DNA of 64,000 nt, from contig NC_053035.3 in the NCBI RefSeq assembly GCF_002575655.3, positions 87,631,322-87,695,321 of the forward strand, read 5' to 3'. Position numbers and translations under genes: made by a program. Below the pieces are notes generated by a model. That model saw nothing but the letters and a program-made list of their open reading frames with translations, was not told where the DNA came from and did no database searches. The stretch's first letter is position 1; each line of letters starts with the position of its first letter. Below are positions 36,429-49,240 of the stretch, one piece after another. The DNA comes from Aegilops tauschii subsp. strangulata. Its lineage: Eukaryota; Streptophyta; Magnoliopsida; Poales; Poaceae.

Positions 36429-38062
36429 TGATACGTCTCCAACGTATCTATAATTTATGTAGTATTCATGCTATTATATTATCTGTTTTGGATGTTTATG
36501 GGCTTTACTAAACACTTTTATATTATTTTTGGGACTAACCTATTAACCGGAGGCCCAACCCAAATTGCTGTTTTCTTGCCTATTTCAGTGTTTCGAAGAA
36601 AAGGAATATCAAACGGAGTCCAAATGGAATGAAACCTTCGGGAGTGGAACGGAAGCAATCCAGGAGACTTGGAGTAGACGTCAGGGAAGCTTCGAGGAAG
36701 CCACGAGGCAGGGAGGCGCACCCTACCCCCTGGGCGCGCCCCCACCCTCGTGGGACCCTCGTGGCTCCCCTGTCCGACTTCTTTCGCCTATATATATCCA
36801 TATACCCTAAAACATCGGGGAGCAGAATAGATCGGGAGTTCCGCCGACGCAAGCCTCTGTAGCCACCAAAAACCAATTGGGACCCTGTTCCGGCACCCTG
36901 CTGGAGGGGGGATCCCTCACCGGTGGCCATCTTCATCATCCCGACGCTCTCCATGATGAGGAGGGAGTAGTTTACCCTTGGGGCTGAGGGTATGTGCCAG
37001 TAGCTATGTGTTTGATCTCTCTCTCTCTCTCTCGTGTTCTTGAGGTGGTACGATCTTGATGTATCGCGAGCTTTGCTATTATAGTTGGATCTTATGATGT
37101 TTCTCCCCCTCTACTCTCTTGTAATGGATTGAGTTTTCCCTTTGAAGTTATCTTATCGGATTGAGTCTTTAAGGATTTGAGAACACCTGATGTATGTCTT
37201 GCATGTGCTTATCTGTGGTGACAATGGGATATCACGTGATCTACTTGATGTATGTTTTGGTGATCAACTTGCGGGTTCCGTGATGTCGTGAACTTATGCA
37301 TAGGGGTTGGCACACGTTTTCGTCTTGACTCTCCGGTAGAAACTTTGGGGCACTCTTTGAAGTTCTTTGTGTTGGTTGAATAGATGAATCTGAGATTGTG
37401 TGATGCATATCGTATAATCATACCCACGGATACTTGAGGTGACATTGGAGTATCTAGGTGACATTAGGGTTTTGGTTGATATGTGTCTTAAGGTGTTATT
37501 CTAGTACGAACTCTTGAATAGATCAATCCGAAAGAATAACTTTGAGGTGGGTTCGTACCCTACAATAATCTCTTCGTTTGTTCTCCGCTATTAGTGACTT
37601 TGGAGTGACTCTTTGTTGCATGCTGAGGGATAGTTATATGATCCAGTTATGTTATTATTGTTGAGAGAACTTGCACTAGTGAAAGTATGAACCCCAGGCC
37701 TTGTTTCCTAGCATTGCAATACCATTTGTGCTCACTTTTATCATTAGTTACCTTGCTGTTTTTATATTTTCAGATTACAAAAACCTTTATCTACCATCCA
37801 TATTGCACTTTTGTATCACCATCTCTTCGCCGAACTAGTGCACCTATACAATTTACCATTGTATTGGGTGTGTTGGGGACACAAGAGACTCTTTGTTATT
37901 TGGTTGCAGGGTTGTTTGAGAGAGACCATCTTCAACCTATGCCTCCCACGGATTGATAAACCTTAGGTCATCCACTTGAGGGAAATTTGCTACTGTCCTA
38001 CAAACCTCTGCACTTGGTGGCCCAACAACGTCTACAAGAAGAAGGTTGTGTAGTAGACATGA
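36429..38062 (+). repeat. 5' LTR of the tRNA-Asp gypsy element
   Basis: It starts TGATACGTCTCCAACGTATC and ends near GTAGACATGA about 10 bases before the primer site; the last CA appears mutated. Length is about 1634 bp. A (CT)n run lies at about 37016-37032. Confidence 0.82.
36789..36796 (+). promoter_or_regulatory. TATA box in the LTR
   Basis: TATATATA lies in the first quarter of the LTR; transcription of the element would start shortly after. Confidence 0.5.
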
Positions 38063-38072
38063 AGCTCTTTTC

Positions 38073-38090
38073 TGGCGCCGTTGCCGGGGA
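38073..38090 (+). promoter_or_regulatory. primer-binding site for tRNA-Asp
   Basis: TGGCGCCGTTGCCGGGGA is complementary to the 3' end of plant tRNA-Asp (GTC), including the CCA end. Confidence 0.85.
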
Positions 38091-38271
38091 GGTGAGTGAT
38101 TGAAGGTATATATTTATATCTTGTAATGTTTTATCACTAGTCTAGTCTATAAAAGAAAACTACAAAATAATGGAATTAAGGGTGCCTCATATGCTTCATC
38201 TTTTTAATGTCTTTCATGAAAATGATGGAAAGGAAAATTTTGCTCAAGTGCTAGAATAATAATGCATTAGA

Positions 38272-39054
38272 ATGTTTGGCACTAAATATTTGAATGATGA
38301 GCATGATTGCAATGTTGTTAGTATGAATTCCTTGAATATCCATGATGCTAATGATATGCAAAGCCACAAGCTTGGGGAAGCTATGTTTGATGAAGATGAT
38401 ATTTTTTGTCCCCCAAATTTTGATGAGCAAATTTATTATGATGAAAGCATGCCTCCTATTTATGATGATTATATTGATGAAAGTGGATTTGGAGAGGTCA
38501 TGCCTTTATTTAGTGATGATTCCACTATTTCGGAAGAGGTTCCAATTGATTATGAGAACAAAGTTGCTATCTATGATGATTATTGTGATGACATGTATGC
38601 TATAAATATTAATGGTAACCATGAAACTTGTCATCTTGATTTTAATTTTCAATTGGATTATGCCCCACATGATAGTTATTTTGTTGAGTTTGCTCCCACT
38701 ACTATTCATGAGAAGAAATTTGCTTATCTGGAGAGTAGTAAAATTTCTATGCAAGTAGAGCATGAAAAGAATGCTTTATGTGATGGTTATATTGTTGAAT
38801 TCATTCATGATGCTACTGAAAATTATTATGAGGGAGGAATATATGCTTGTAGGAATTGCAATAATATCAAGTTTCCTCTCTACGTGTTGAAAATCTTGAA
38901 GATTTGCTTGTTTTGCCTTCCTACGCTAGTTGATTATTGTTCCCATAAGTTGTTTGCTCACAAAATCCCTATGCATAGGAAGTGGGTTAGAATTAAATGT
39001 TCTAGTCATATTCTTCATGATGCTTTCTTTATGTTTCAATTCCTATCTCTTTAG
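38272..39054 (+). CDS. 260-aa ORF of the non-autonomous gypsy element, unknown function
   Basis: The frame from ATG 38272 to the stop at 39054 is intact. The first two thirds are very acidic (Asp/Glu-rich, with IYDDY repeats such as PPIYDDYIDE and VAIYDDYCDD); the C-terminal 60 residues are basic and hydrophobic with several Cys (CRNCNN, KICLFCL) and end FMFQFLSL. I recognise no enzymatic domain, zinc knuckle or protease motif, so it is not a standard gag or pol. An in-frame leader from 38170 ends in two TAA codons before this ATG, so the ancestral ORF may have been longer. It is probably an element-encoded protein, not a host gene. Confidence 0.6.
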   Translation: MFGTKYLNDEHDCNVVSMNSLNIHDANDMQSHKLGEAMFDEDDIFCPPNFDEQIYYDESMPPIYDDYIDESGFGEVMPLFSDDSTISEEVPIDYENKVAIYDDYCDDMYAININGNHETCHLDFNFQLDYAPHDSYFVEFAPTTIHEKKFAYLESSKISMQVEHEKNALCDGYIVEFIHDATENYYEGGIYACRNCNNIKFPLYVLKILKICLFCLPTLVDYCSHKLFAHKIPMHRKWVRIKCSSHILHDAFFMFQFLSL

Positions 39055-39699
39055 GTGAGCATCATTGAAATCATCATGCCTAACTAGGGGCGTTAAACGT
39101 TAGCGCTTGTTGGGAGGCAACCCAATTTTATTTTTGTTCCTTGCTTTTTGTTCCTGTTTAGTAATAAATAAATCACCTAGCCTCTGGTTAGATGTTGTTT
39201 TATGTTTTAATTAGTGTTTGTGCCAAGTAAGACCTATAGGATCTTCTTGGATGATAATTATTTGATCTTGCTGAAAAAGACAGAAACTTTCTGCTCACGA
39301 AAACAATTGTTAAAAATCACCAGAAAGTGCTAAAATACTGATTCCAATTTCAGTTGATCAATAATCAAATTGTCTAGGTCTTCCTATTTTGGAAGATTTT
39401 TCTGAGTTCCAGAAGTTTACGTTTGATACAGATTACTACAGACTGTTCTGTTTTTGACAGATTCTGTTTTCTATGTGTTGTTTGCTTATTTTGATGAATC
39501 TATGAGTAGTATCGGAGGGTATGAACCATAGATAAGTTGGAATACAGTAGATATTACACCAATATGAATTTAGAATGAGTTCACAACAATACCTAAGTGG
39601 TGATTTATTTTCTTATACTAACGAAGCTTACGAGTTTTCTGTTAAGTTTTGTGTTGTGAAGTTTTCAAGCTTTGGGTAAAGATTCGATGGACTATGGAA

Positions 39700-40560
39700 T
39701 AAGGAGTGTCAAGAGCCTAAGCTTGGGGATTCCCAAGGCACCCCAAGGTAATATTCATGGACAACCAAGAGCCTAAGCTTGGGGATGCCCCGGATGGCAT
39801 CCCCTCTTTCGTCTTCGTTCATCGGTAACTTTACTTGGAGCTATATTTTTATTCACCACATGATATGTGTTTTGCTTGGAGGGTCATTTTATTTTGTTAG
39901 TATTTGCTTGCTGTTATTTAGAATAATGTTTTGCATCTTTATTTTCAATAAAAATGTCAAGGATAGCCTTTACCATGCTTATTTTAAAAGTATACATGTT
40001 GCTGTTTCAAAACAGAAAGTTTACCGCTGTTGAAAAAATTCTCTAGAAAAGTCAGAATGTGATAAAATGCTGAAACCTTTTGCATAATAAGCTCTGATAA
40101 ATTTACTACAGTGGGAATTTTCTTTTATAATTTTTGGAGCTAGGGAAGTATGGATCTTGCTGCATTCCTTACAGACTGTCCTGTTTAGGCAGATTGCTGT
40201 TATGTTTGCATTGTTTGCATATGTTTGCTTGTTTAATGACTCTATTTGAGGATAGGAGTATTAAATATGCAGAGGTATTTAGTATGCAATGTTGAATAAT
40301 AATTTTAGTGATTTGTTACAGTAGAAAATAATAAGGTTTTTGCATTAGTTTATACTAACTTATCTCACGAGTTCTTGTTGAGTTTGGAGTGAATGAAGCT
40401 TTCGAGATTTAGGAAACCGTGATATGAGAGGAATTAATGAGATACAAAAGCTCAAGCTTGGGGATGACCAAGGCACCCCAAGATAATATTTCAAGAAGTC
40501 TCAAGCATCTAAGCTTGGGGATGCCCCGGTAGGCATCCCACCTTTCTTCTTCAACAATTA
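39700..40560 (+). repeat. diverged internal duplication of the gypsy element
   Basis: The pair CCTAAGCTTGGGGATTCCC / CCTAAGCTTGGGGATGCCCC at 39716 and 39770 is repeated as a pair at about 40449 and 40507. The flanking sequence also matches loosely (for example CCCCGGATGGCATCCC versus CCCCGGTAGGCATCCC), so a unit of about 735 bp was duplicated. Confidence 0.75.
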
Positions 40561-40569
40561 TCAGTTAGT

Positions 40570-41752
40570 ATCGGTTGAGCCTAAGTTTTTGCTTCTTCAC
40601 ATGATGAGTGCTATCCTTGAAATGTCGTTTTATTTTGTTTTGCCTGCTGTTTGAATAATATCCCAAGATCTGAAATTCTTAAATGAGATAGAGTCTTCAC
40701 AATGCTGCATAATTATTTAACTATTCATTGATCTTCACTTATATCTTTTTGGAGTAGTTTGTCATTTACTCGTGTGCTTCACTTATATCCTATGAGTAAA
40801 TGGTTCAATGATTTGAATGTCATAAATCTGAAATTATATATGTTTCATATGCCTTTCCCATGGGGAGTAATGCCTTCACATATAAGAAGTAGAGGTGGTA
40901 AATTTATTGAAGGTTAGCAAACATTGTATTGGTCACTTGAACAATTCATGAAAGAATATTGAAGGAAGAGAGATTACACATATAAATATACTATCTTGGA
41001 CATCTTCTATGATTGTGATCCCCATTAATTATTTTCGAACTTGAGCAAATTAGTTGAAGTTGGACAAGGAAGACAACATAATGAGTTATGCTTGGGTATA
41101 TTTGTATAGAAGTTATATTGTTATGGATCCTCTAACATGTGGTGTTTGCTATTTAGAATCCTTTGCTAGCCAAAATATCTGTACTAAGCGGGAATACTGC
41201 TAGTGCATCCAAATTCCTTGAACCAAGTTTGTTCCATGAGTGTCCACCATATCTACCTATATGCGGTATTTACCTGCCGTTCCAAGTAAATTTGCATGTG
41301 CCAAACTCTAAACCTTCAAATAATAATCTGTTTTGTATGTCCGAATCGCTCATGTAGCGACTAGGGGCTGTCAATATCTTCCATGCTAGGTGGGTTATTC
41401 TCACGATGAGTGGACTCCGCTCATCATTCACGAGAAAATGGCTGGTAACTGGGATGCCCAGTCCTATGATCAAAAGATCAAAAACAAATTCGCAAATAAT
41501 TTAAACAAAACTCCCCCAGGATTGTTGATAGTTGGACGGCACCCGTTGTTTCGGATAAGCCGTGGAGTGTGATTGTTGGTGGAGGGGGAGTAAAATCTTT
41601 ACCTTTCTGTTTGGGAACTACCTATAATGTATCTAGTATGGAAGATATTGGCAACTCTGGGTTGTTATGTTGACAATGAAAGCATACCTCTCAAAATTAT
41701 TTTCATCTCTATTTTAGCTTCGAGCTCTGGCACCTCTGCAAATCCCTGCTTC
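40570..41752 (+). other. gypsy internal sequence, non-coding
   Basis: No open frame is supported. The stretch TTGGACGGCACCCGTTG...TGTGGTGGAGGG-type text near 41535-41590 looks like the internal part of the same element. It ends where CACTACAAAA begins at 41753. Confidence 0.5.
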
Positions 41753-42518
41753 CACTACAAAAAAAAGACACATCCGTGACATTTTGGGCCGAACGAATTT
41801 TTTTTTCTGTCATACATAGGACACTTCTATGACGATAATTGTGACAAAACCCGGTATCATCATAGATGTGGTGGGCTCCTACTTCTATGACAAAAAATCA
41901 TGACAGAAAATGGGCTTTTCGTCCTGGGCGGGCCGGAGACGCAGCTGCATGACATTCTTTGGGCCGTCCATGACGGAAAAAACCGTGGTAGAAGCGAGGG
42001 CGAGGAAAATTTCGGCGAGTTCCCGGTTACGGTGGGAGGCCGGGGGCTGAGCGATGCGCGTTTCTCTCGTACACGTACGCGCGTGTGTGCGAGGCATTGG
42101 CTCTAATTGAACCCGAGCGAAGCGTTGGGCTCTAACTGAACCCGAGCGATTGCACTACAGGCTACGCGTTACTGAACCCGAGCGATCGATCGATGGCTGT
42201 TAACTGAACCCGATCGAGCGATTCCTTCGCTACTGCTGCTAACTGAAGCCGATCGATGCTGCCTCTAGGATGAACAGTGAGCGTTGCGGGGGGGGGGGGG
42301 GTTGGATGAACAGTGAGCGGTGGCGTTGCCTCTGGATGAACAGGACCCCGTGGTGTGGTGGAGGGCTGGATGAACAGTAGATGGTGGAGGGGTGCCCGTG
42401 AAGGGGTGGTTGAACAGGACCCTGTGGTGTGGAGGGCTGGATGAATAGTAGACGGTGGAGGGGTGCCCGTGGAGGGGTGGTTGAACAGTAGCCGGTGGAG
42501 TAGCGCGCGGTGGAGGCT

Positions 42519-45321
42519 TGTAGAGACCAGACCTCAAACAGTCTGATCTACCGTGCACCAGTGTCATCCCTGGATCAGTAATGCTGACACGCATAGTACT
42601 TGGAGGATTTATAACAGAGTAGCAATCACACACTTATTACATCGGGTATCTCAAAAGAGAAATAAGTATGACAAATATGGCTTAAGGCCATCTAAAACGA
42701 TAACAACGGAAGACTTGGAAGATAAGTGAGTCCATCAACTCCAACGGCATCACTGAGTATAAGACCACGACCTAAGGCACCTTACTCGTCGTCCGAAAAG
42801 TCTGCAACATGAAACGTTGCAGCCCGAAAACGGGTCAGCACATGGAATATGCTGGCAAAATAACACATAGAGAGTAATGAACAGAATAAAGCTATACTAC
42901 ATGCATATTTGGCTGGTGTTAAGCTCTATGGTTACAGTTTTGCGAAAAAGCCAATTTTTCCCTACTGCAAAGGAATAAATTTTATTTAACTATCATGGTG
43001 GTTGTTAAACATTGAGAATGGTTGATAGCATCTCAATCCGAATTAAGTATCATCCTTAACCCAACAAAATTAATTTGAGTAACATGATGAGATTCACACG
43101 ATAATCCAAGTACTAGATACTCAAGATGTCCATAACCGGGGACACGGCTAATCATGATTAGTTTATACACTCTGCAGAGGTTTGTGCACTTTTCCCCACA
43201 AGACTCGATCTCCTCCGTTGGATTACTCACACTACATGGTGTTTGAGTGACGGATGACCGAGACATAGTCTTTCAGAAGTGTTTGCACCTTACGATCGGG
43301 TAGACCGTTACACCTACTTTCCCCTACATCTGCTAGTCCACCACTGTAAGAGTTCACACAAATTATTCAACTATGCTAGAGCCCATAATAGCTTGCGGCT
43401 GCACACGGCAGTTTCTAGCATGAATAATCTCATGATCCCTTTGAGCCTGGGTGGCGGTCCAAAAGAAAACAGGCAATCACTGGAATACCCAGGTGCCTCA
43501 ATCCACCCAGATGTGTGTTTAAGTTGCCACCTTAAGTAAACCATTAAATTAACAATCTCACATCTGTCATGGATACACTCACCCAATCCACGTCTACTAG
43601 CATAGCATAGCAATATGAGCAAACGTAGAAGTAACTCCCAAAGGTTTGATAACAAAACAGGTAATAGGTACTACCTCATCTACTTCCCAATACCCACAAT
43701 TTAATTAGATCCTAATAATGCAATGTTTGAGGATTGGTCTAATGCAATAAAACTGGGTAGTAAAGAGGTATGATCAAAGTGTTACTTGCCTTGCTGATGA
43801 TCCGTGAAACCTAGATATTCGAAGTAGCAAGCGGCGCACTCCGGGTACTCTATCGCAAACAAACAAGCATACAGTAAGCACTAAACTAATGCACAGGTAA
43901 AACTCAAATAAAAGATCTAACCAGAAAGTTCAACTTAAGAACTCCGGTTTGCAAAAAGAATCAAATCAAACGAAGCAACGAAAATCAAACGGCGATAGAA
44001 ACAAGCTTCGTTTACTAATCTGGATCTAAGTCAAATTTTACAGTAGCAAAAACTTGTTTGAGTTGGTTAAACGGAAAGAGAATTTCGAGACGAAACTCTA
44101 GGCGCTTGAATCGCCTGATTATGATAAACGAGCGAAAAGATATACTAGAACGAAAATCAGATCAGAAATCGCGATCTGGAATAATCGCGGAAAATCCGAG
44201 AAAAAGAAAAACTGACGAACAATTTATCGAACGAACGTTCGTTAACTGTAACTAAACGATGAACACGTTCGTTAAAATGAACGAACGAGCGAACGCTCGC
44301 TAATTAACTAAACCAAAAAAACTAAACTGATCTATAAAGAAAAAAAAAACCTAGGGTTTTCTAAAAAAAACTGAATCGGTTTAAAAAGAAAACCGGACAC
44401 GGCGGCGGCGGCTCGGTATACCTCCGGCGAGGCTCTCCGACGGGGCGGGACGGCTACGGCGGGGCGTCGGGGGGCGGCGGGGCTGCGGGGGTGGCGGCGT
44501 AGGGCAGCGGGGTCGACGTCGAGGCGACGGGCGGCGGCTTCGGGCGGCTCCAGCGGCTTCGGGCGTCGGCGTCGGGCGGCTCCGGCGTCGGCGGGTTTCG
44601 GTGGCGAGGGCGGCGGGCTTGGGGGTGGAGAGAGGTGGCGGTGGGGGCGGGGTACTTATAGGAGGGGGGCGACTCCGGCTTGGGGAGGAGGCAACCTCGG
44701 GAGGCGTGCTCCTCCCGGATTCGGCGGCAGTGGTGGACTCCGACGCGGAGACGACGATGGGAGGCGGTGGCGTTCGCGGGCCGGCCTGGCTCGGCTGGGC
44801 TTCGGCCCAGTCGGGCGCGCGGGATTTTTTTAAAAATAAATTTCGCCGAACTTAAATAAATCCTAGAAAAATAAATAAAAATCTAAAAATGCCAAAACAA
44901 ATTTTCACCGTCTAATTAAAATAATTAGAACGAGATGAACATTTTCTTGGCCCTAAAATGCAATTTTGGAAACGTGCAATTTTTCTAATGCAAATAAAAT
45001 TACAATAAAATCCAAATAAAATCGAATATTTGATTTTAATATTTTTCCTCCAATATTTCAATTATTTTGGAGAAGTCATATTTTCTCCTCTCATATATTT
45101 TAATATGAAATATTTTTTCGGAGTGAAAAATAATTAAAACCCAAAAATCCTCGTTTCATTATTTGATAAAATCAAATATGAAAACCGGGAAATCCCCAAC
45201 TCTCTCTCCGAGGGTCCTTGAGCTGCTTAGGATTTCGAGGATTTGCCAAAATGCAATAAAATATGCTATGCAATGATGATCTAATGTATAACATTCCAAA
45301 TTGAAAATTTGGGATGTTACA
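42519..45321 (-). mobile_element. solo LTR of a gypsy element
   Basis: The 2803-bp unit starts TGTAGAGACC and ends GGGATGTTACA and is flanked by AGGCT at 42514-42518 and 45322-45326. On the minus strand it starts TGTAACATCCCAAATTT, a start typical of Triticeae gypsy LTRs. There is no internal domain, so two LTRs have recombined to one. A GC-rich block (44400-44820) is part of the LTR promoter region; its open frames are not genes. Confidence 0.9.
44653..44660 (-). promoter_or_regulatory. TATA box in the solo LTR
   Basis: TATAAGTA on the minus strand, beside the GC-rich block. Confidence 0.5.
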
Positions 45322-45430
45322 AGGCTGGATGAACAGGAGCCCGTGGAGGCTGGAGGAGGTCGACGGTAGCCCGTGGAGGCTGAAGGAGGTCGACGGTGGA
45401 GAACTGGAGATGAACAATATCCCGTGGAGT

Positions 45431-45735
45431 CCCGTTTTGCGGTACGCCACACCCCTCCCAATGAACAGGACCCCCGTTTCGACCGTAGGAGGTCCATTTC
45501 ATCCGTTTTGCGGTACGCCACACCCCTCCCGATCAACAGGACCCCCGTTTCGACCGTAGGAGGTCCGCTTCGTCCGTTTTGCGGTACTCCACACCCCTCC
45601 CGATCAACAGGACCCCTGTTTCGACCGTAGGAGGTCCGTTTCCTCCGTTTTGCGGTACGCCACACCCCTCCCGATCAACAGGACCCCGTTCCGAACGTAG
45701 GAGGTCCGTTTTCTCTGTTGTGCGGTACGCCAGGC
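45431..45735. repeat. tandem array, about 71-bp unit, 4 copies
   Basis: GGAGGTCC recurs at 45488, 45559, 45630 and 45700 within a unit that includes TTTTGCGGTACGCCACACCC and GACCCCCGTTTCGACCGTA. The array lies in the CACTA-2 GC-rich part. Confidence 0.93.
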
Positions 45736-45835
45736 CTTGTTTCCATCGCCTGTTCCGTCCAAGCCCTCCCGATGAACACGACCACGCATTCCGTTCTGAC
45801 CCAGCCGGTTGGCTCCCACGCGTTCCGTTGCCTCC

Positions 45836-45932
45836 CGATGAACACAACGCATTCCGTTGCCTCCCCATGAACACGACGCATTCCGTTGCCTCCCCATGAA
45901 CACGACGCATTCCGTTGCCTCCCCATGAACAC
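45836..45932. repeat. tandem array, 29-bp unit, about 3.5 copies
   Basis: TGAACACGACGCATTCCGTTGCCTCCCCA recurs at 45838, 45867, 45896 and (partly) 45925. Confidence 0.93.
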
Positions 45933-46334
45933 GACGACGACGCTGTTTCTCCGTTCCAACCCAGCCTTGTACACGAGCCCTGGCTGTACGTATGCGCGAG
46001 TAGGCGTTCGAGACCCCGCCCGTATGTAGACATACGTGACCGTATTTTCTTTCTTGCACCCTGGCCGCTGTACGTACGTGTACATGCTACGTGCGCGCCT
46101 CTACTACGACACGTACGCACCTCTACTACGACACGTGCGCGCCTCTACATCCACCAGTATATATGTACGTACACGTTCGCGACCAGAATGACAACGCTGC
46201 GTACGCTTCGACCAGGTGGGTCCCGACTGTCAGGCACTTCCTTGCCTGCGAAGATGTAGCTGGTGGGTCCCAGCAGTCAGGGGGGCGAATCGTTTTTTTG
46301 CCCGGACGCACTTCCTTGCGTGCGAAGATGTAGC

Positions 46335-49240
46335 TGGTGGGTCCCAGTAGTCAGGGGCAAACGTTTTTTTTTGCGAAATATGGTGGCCCGTCCGATGGGT
46401 CCCCGCTGTCAGGTGGAGGAATAATTATTTTGCACGTAATAAGGAGGCACTTCCTTGCTGCGGCCGTGGACCCAGCTGTCAGCCTCTCCACGTACAGTCC
46501 ACGTCCGATGGAAGCCGTTCCTTGACCACGTTGACCACGCCGCGCCGAGAGCACCAGGGCGGTGGACGACGGCGAGGCCTAGCAAGGGGACGACGCGGAG
46601 CCGGGGAAGACGCGGCAGTGGATGCCCACGCGTAGAGGAGTACGAGGGTTCACTCGTTCGCTGCGGTGTGAGGCTGCCGTTGCCGCAGAATAACAGGGGG
46701 TGTGGGTGAGTAGAGGGATGGCCTGGCCAGCGGTGGGAGTAGTAGGGGGCAGTGAGGCCTCCGCCGCATCGCACCCGGCCACGGGAGGCAGGAGCACGAG
46801 GCACGACCGGCGCTGGTTTGGGCGGCTGGAGCAAGAAGGCCAGAGGTTGAAGAAGCACTACGGCCGTTGGATGGACATCGTACGGTCACTGGAGCTAGAA
46901 TCGTGCATATTGACTAAGTTGACAAAGCCCTCCATCCCTGTCAACTTAGAAGGCCCACGAGTCAGCCTGCCACTATACTGGGTCCCAGCTAACAGGGGGA
47001 GTAGTCATTTTTTTGTGCGTAATAAGGAGGCACTTCCTTGCGTGCGAAGATATAGCTGGTGGGTCCGAGCTGTCAGCGGCGGTAACATTTTTTTGCGAAA
47101 TACAGAGGCCCTTTCGGTGGGTCCCTGATGTCAGGTGGAGGAATCATTATTTTGCGCGTAATAAGGAGGCATTTCCTTGCGTGCGGCTGTGGACCCAGCT
47201 GTCGGCCTCTCCACGTACAGTCCACTTCAGATGCATGTCGGTCGTTGACCACGTTAACCAGGCCGCGCCGAGAGCACCAGGGTGGTGGACGACGGCGAGG
47301 CCTAGGAAGGGAACGACACGGAGGCAGGGAAGACTCGGCAGTTGTTTCCCACGCGGAGGGGAGTACGACTGTACGAGGGTTTACTGGTTCGTCTGCCGTC
47401 GCTGGAGAATAACAACAGGTGTGGGTGAGTAGAGGGATGGCTAGGCCAGCGATGGGAGTACGGTGGGGCGGTGAGGCCTGCGCGGCAGCACAGCCGGCCG
47501 TGGGGAGGAGGGAGCAGGCAGTCCCGCCGGCGCTTGTTTGAGCGGCTGGAGCAGGAAGAGCAGAGATTGAAGAAGCACGACGGCCGTTCGATGGACATCC
47601 AACAGTCACTGCTTGTGCGTCAACCTTTTTTTAGGAAAGCCTCAAATCTGTGGAAAACAGCATACAACCCATCTGCCATTATTTCTAATAATTTACAGCC
47701 CATTTGCTAATTCTTAAGGTTTTTTGGAGCCCATATTCTTTTTGTTAGCATTATAGCCCATATTGTGGCCAGGGTTAAAAAATTATACGAAATTTTGCAT
47801 ATTTCGGTGCGGTCCGAACTGTTTTTAATCCCGAAATTTTGACTCACATTCAAACTGATTTTAAAAATAAATGTATATCAATATAAAATCCAACAAATTC
47901 TCCACGCATAAAAATTAATGTAATTTAAAATCTCGAAATGAAAAAAAAGATATTTGAAACTAATTGCCGGTTTGATGTGTTTTAAAAATGTACAACCCAT
48001 TTCTCATTACTGATAGGCCATTTTCTCGGCCAGCCGAATGAAGCTCTCCTCGTCTTGAAAGATTTGCAGCCCAACAGGCCTGACAAAGCGACTTACTTGG
48101 CAAATCACAATAAAACTGGGCTGTGGCCGTGGACCCAGCTGTCAGCCTCTCCACGTACAGTACTCTTCCGATGGAATTCGGTCGTTGACCACATTGACCA
48201 CACCGCGCCGAGAGCACCAAGGCGGTGGACGACGGCGAGGCCTAGGAAGGGGACGACGCGGAGCCGGGGAAGACGCGGCAGTGGATGCCCACGCGGAGAG
48301 GAGTACGAGGGTTCACTGGTTCGGCTGCGGCGTGAGGCTGCCGTCGCCGCAGAATAACAGGGGGTGTGGGTGAGTAGAGGGATACCCTGGGCCAGCGGTG
48401 GGAGTAGTAGGGGGCGGTGAGGCCTCCGCGGTATCACAGCCGGCCATGAGAGGCAGGAGCACGCGGCACGACCGGCACTGCTTTGGGCGGCTGGAGCAAG
48501 AAGACCAGAGGTTGAAGAAGCACTATGGCCGTTGGATGGACATCGTACGGTCACTGGAGCTAGAATCATTCATATTGACTAAGTTGACAAAGCCCTCCGT
48601 CCTCGTCAACTTAGTAGGCCCACAAGTCAGCCACCCACTATGGTGGGTCCCAGCTAGCAAGGGGTATTCATTTTTTGGTGCGTAATAAGGAGGCACTTCC
48701 TTGCGTGCGAAGATATAGTTGGTGGGTCCGACCTGTCAGCGGGGGGAACGTTTTTTTCGCGAAATACAGAAGCCCTTCCCACATACAGTGCACGTACAGT
48801 GCGTAATAAGGAGGAACTTTCCTTGCGTGCGACCATGGACCTCGTGGGTCCCAGCCGTCAGGCTCTCCACGTACAGTCCTCTTCCGATGACTCTCGTATG
48901 TTGACCACGCCGCGCCGAGCGCACCGAGGCGGTGGACGACGGCGAGGCCCCAGACTGGAACGACCCGGAGATGGGGAAGACGTGGCAGTGGAGTCGCAGA
49001 CGGAGAGGAGTGGGAAACTTGACTGTTTCGGGTGCGGGGTGGGCCTACACTCGGCAGAGAATAACAGGAGGTGCGGAGTGGAGGGATGGCCTGGCCGTCG
49101 GCGGGGTAACGTTTCACTGAGGAGCGCAAAACAACGCCGCTGGACGCCGAAGGCTGGAGCAGGTGGTTCCGGCAGCGCTGGGGGAAGAAGACGAGATATT
49201 TAAGAAGAATGCCGGCCGTTGGATGTAAATCCAACGCCTT
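46335..49240. repeat. four large diverged modules (0.5-0.7 kb) of CACTA-2
   Basis: The anchor GTGGACCCAGCTGTCAGCCT and variants occur at about 46466, 47189, 48129 and 48844. Each is followed by CTCCACGTACAGT, a GACCACG...CCGCGCCGAGAGCACC block and GGCGGTGGACGACGGCGAGG. Open frames inside occur on both strands, differ between modules and look compositional. Confidence 0.85.

Larger units (their letters stand above)
36429..41752 (+). mobile_element. gypsy-type LTR retrotransposon (tRNA-Asp primer site), no pol seen
   Basis: A 5' LTR (36429-38062) is followed by a clear primer site, a domain-less 260-aa ORF and AT-rich internal sequence with duplicated blocks. There is no reverse transcriptase or integrase, so it is a non-autonomous or deleted element. 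The type of LTR and tRNA-Asp site point to the Athila-like group common in Triticeae; a family name is not assigned. No 3' LTR appears before the CACTA end at 41753. Confidence 0.8.

Noticed and set aside
44401..44855. Gly-rich open frame
   Set aside because: It is inside the solo LTR GC block and is compositional.
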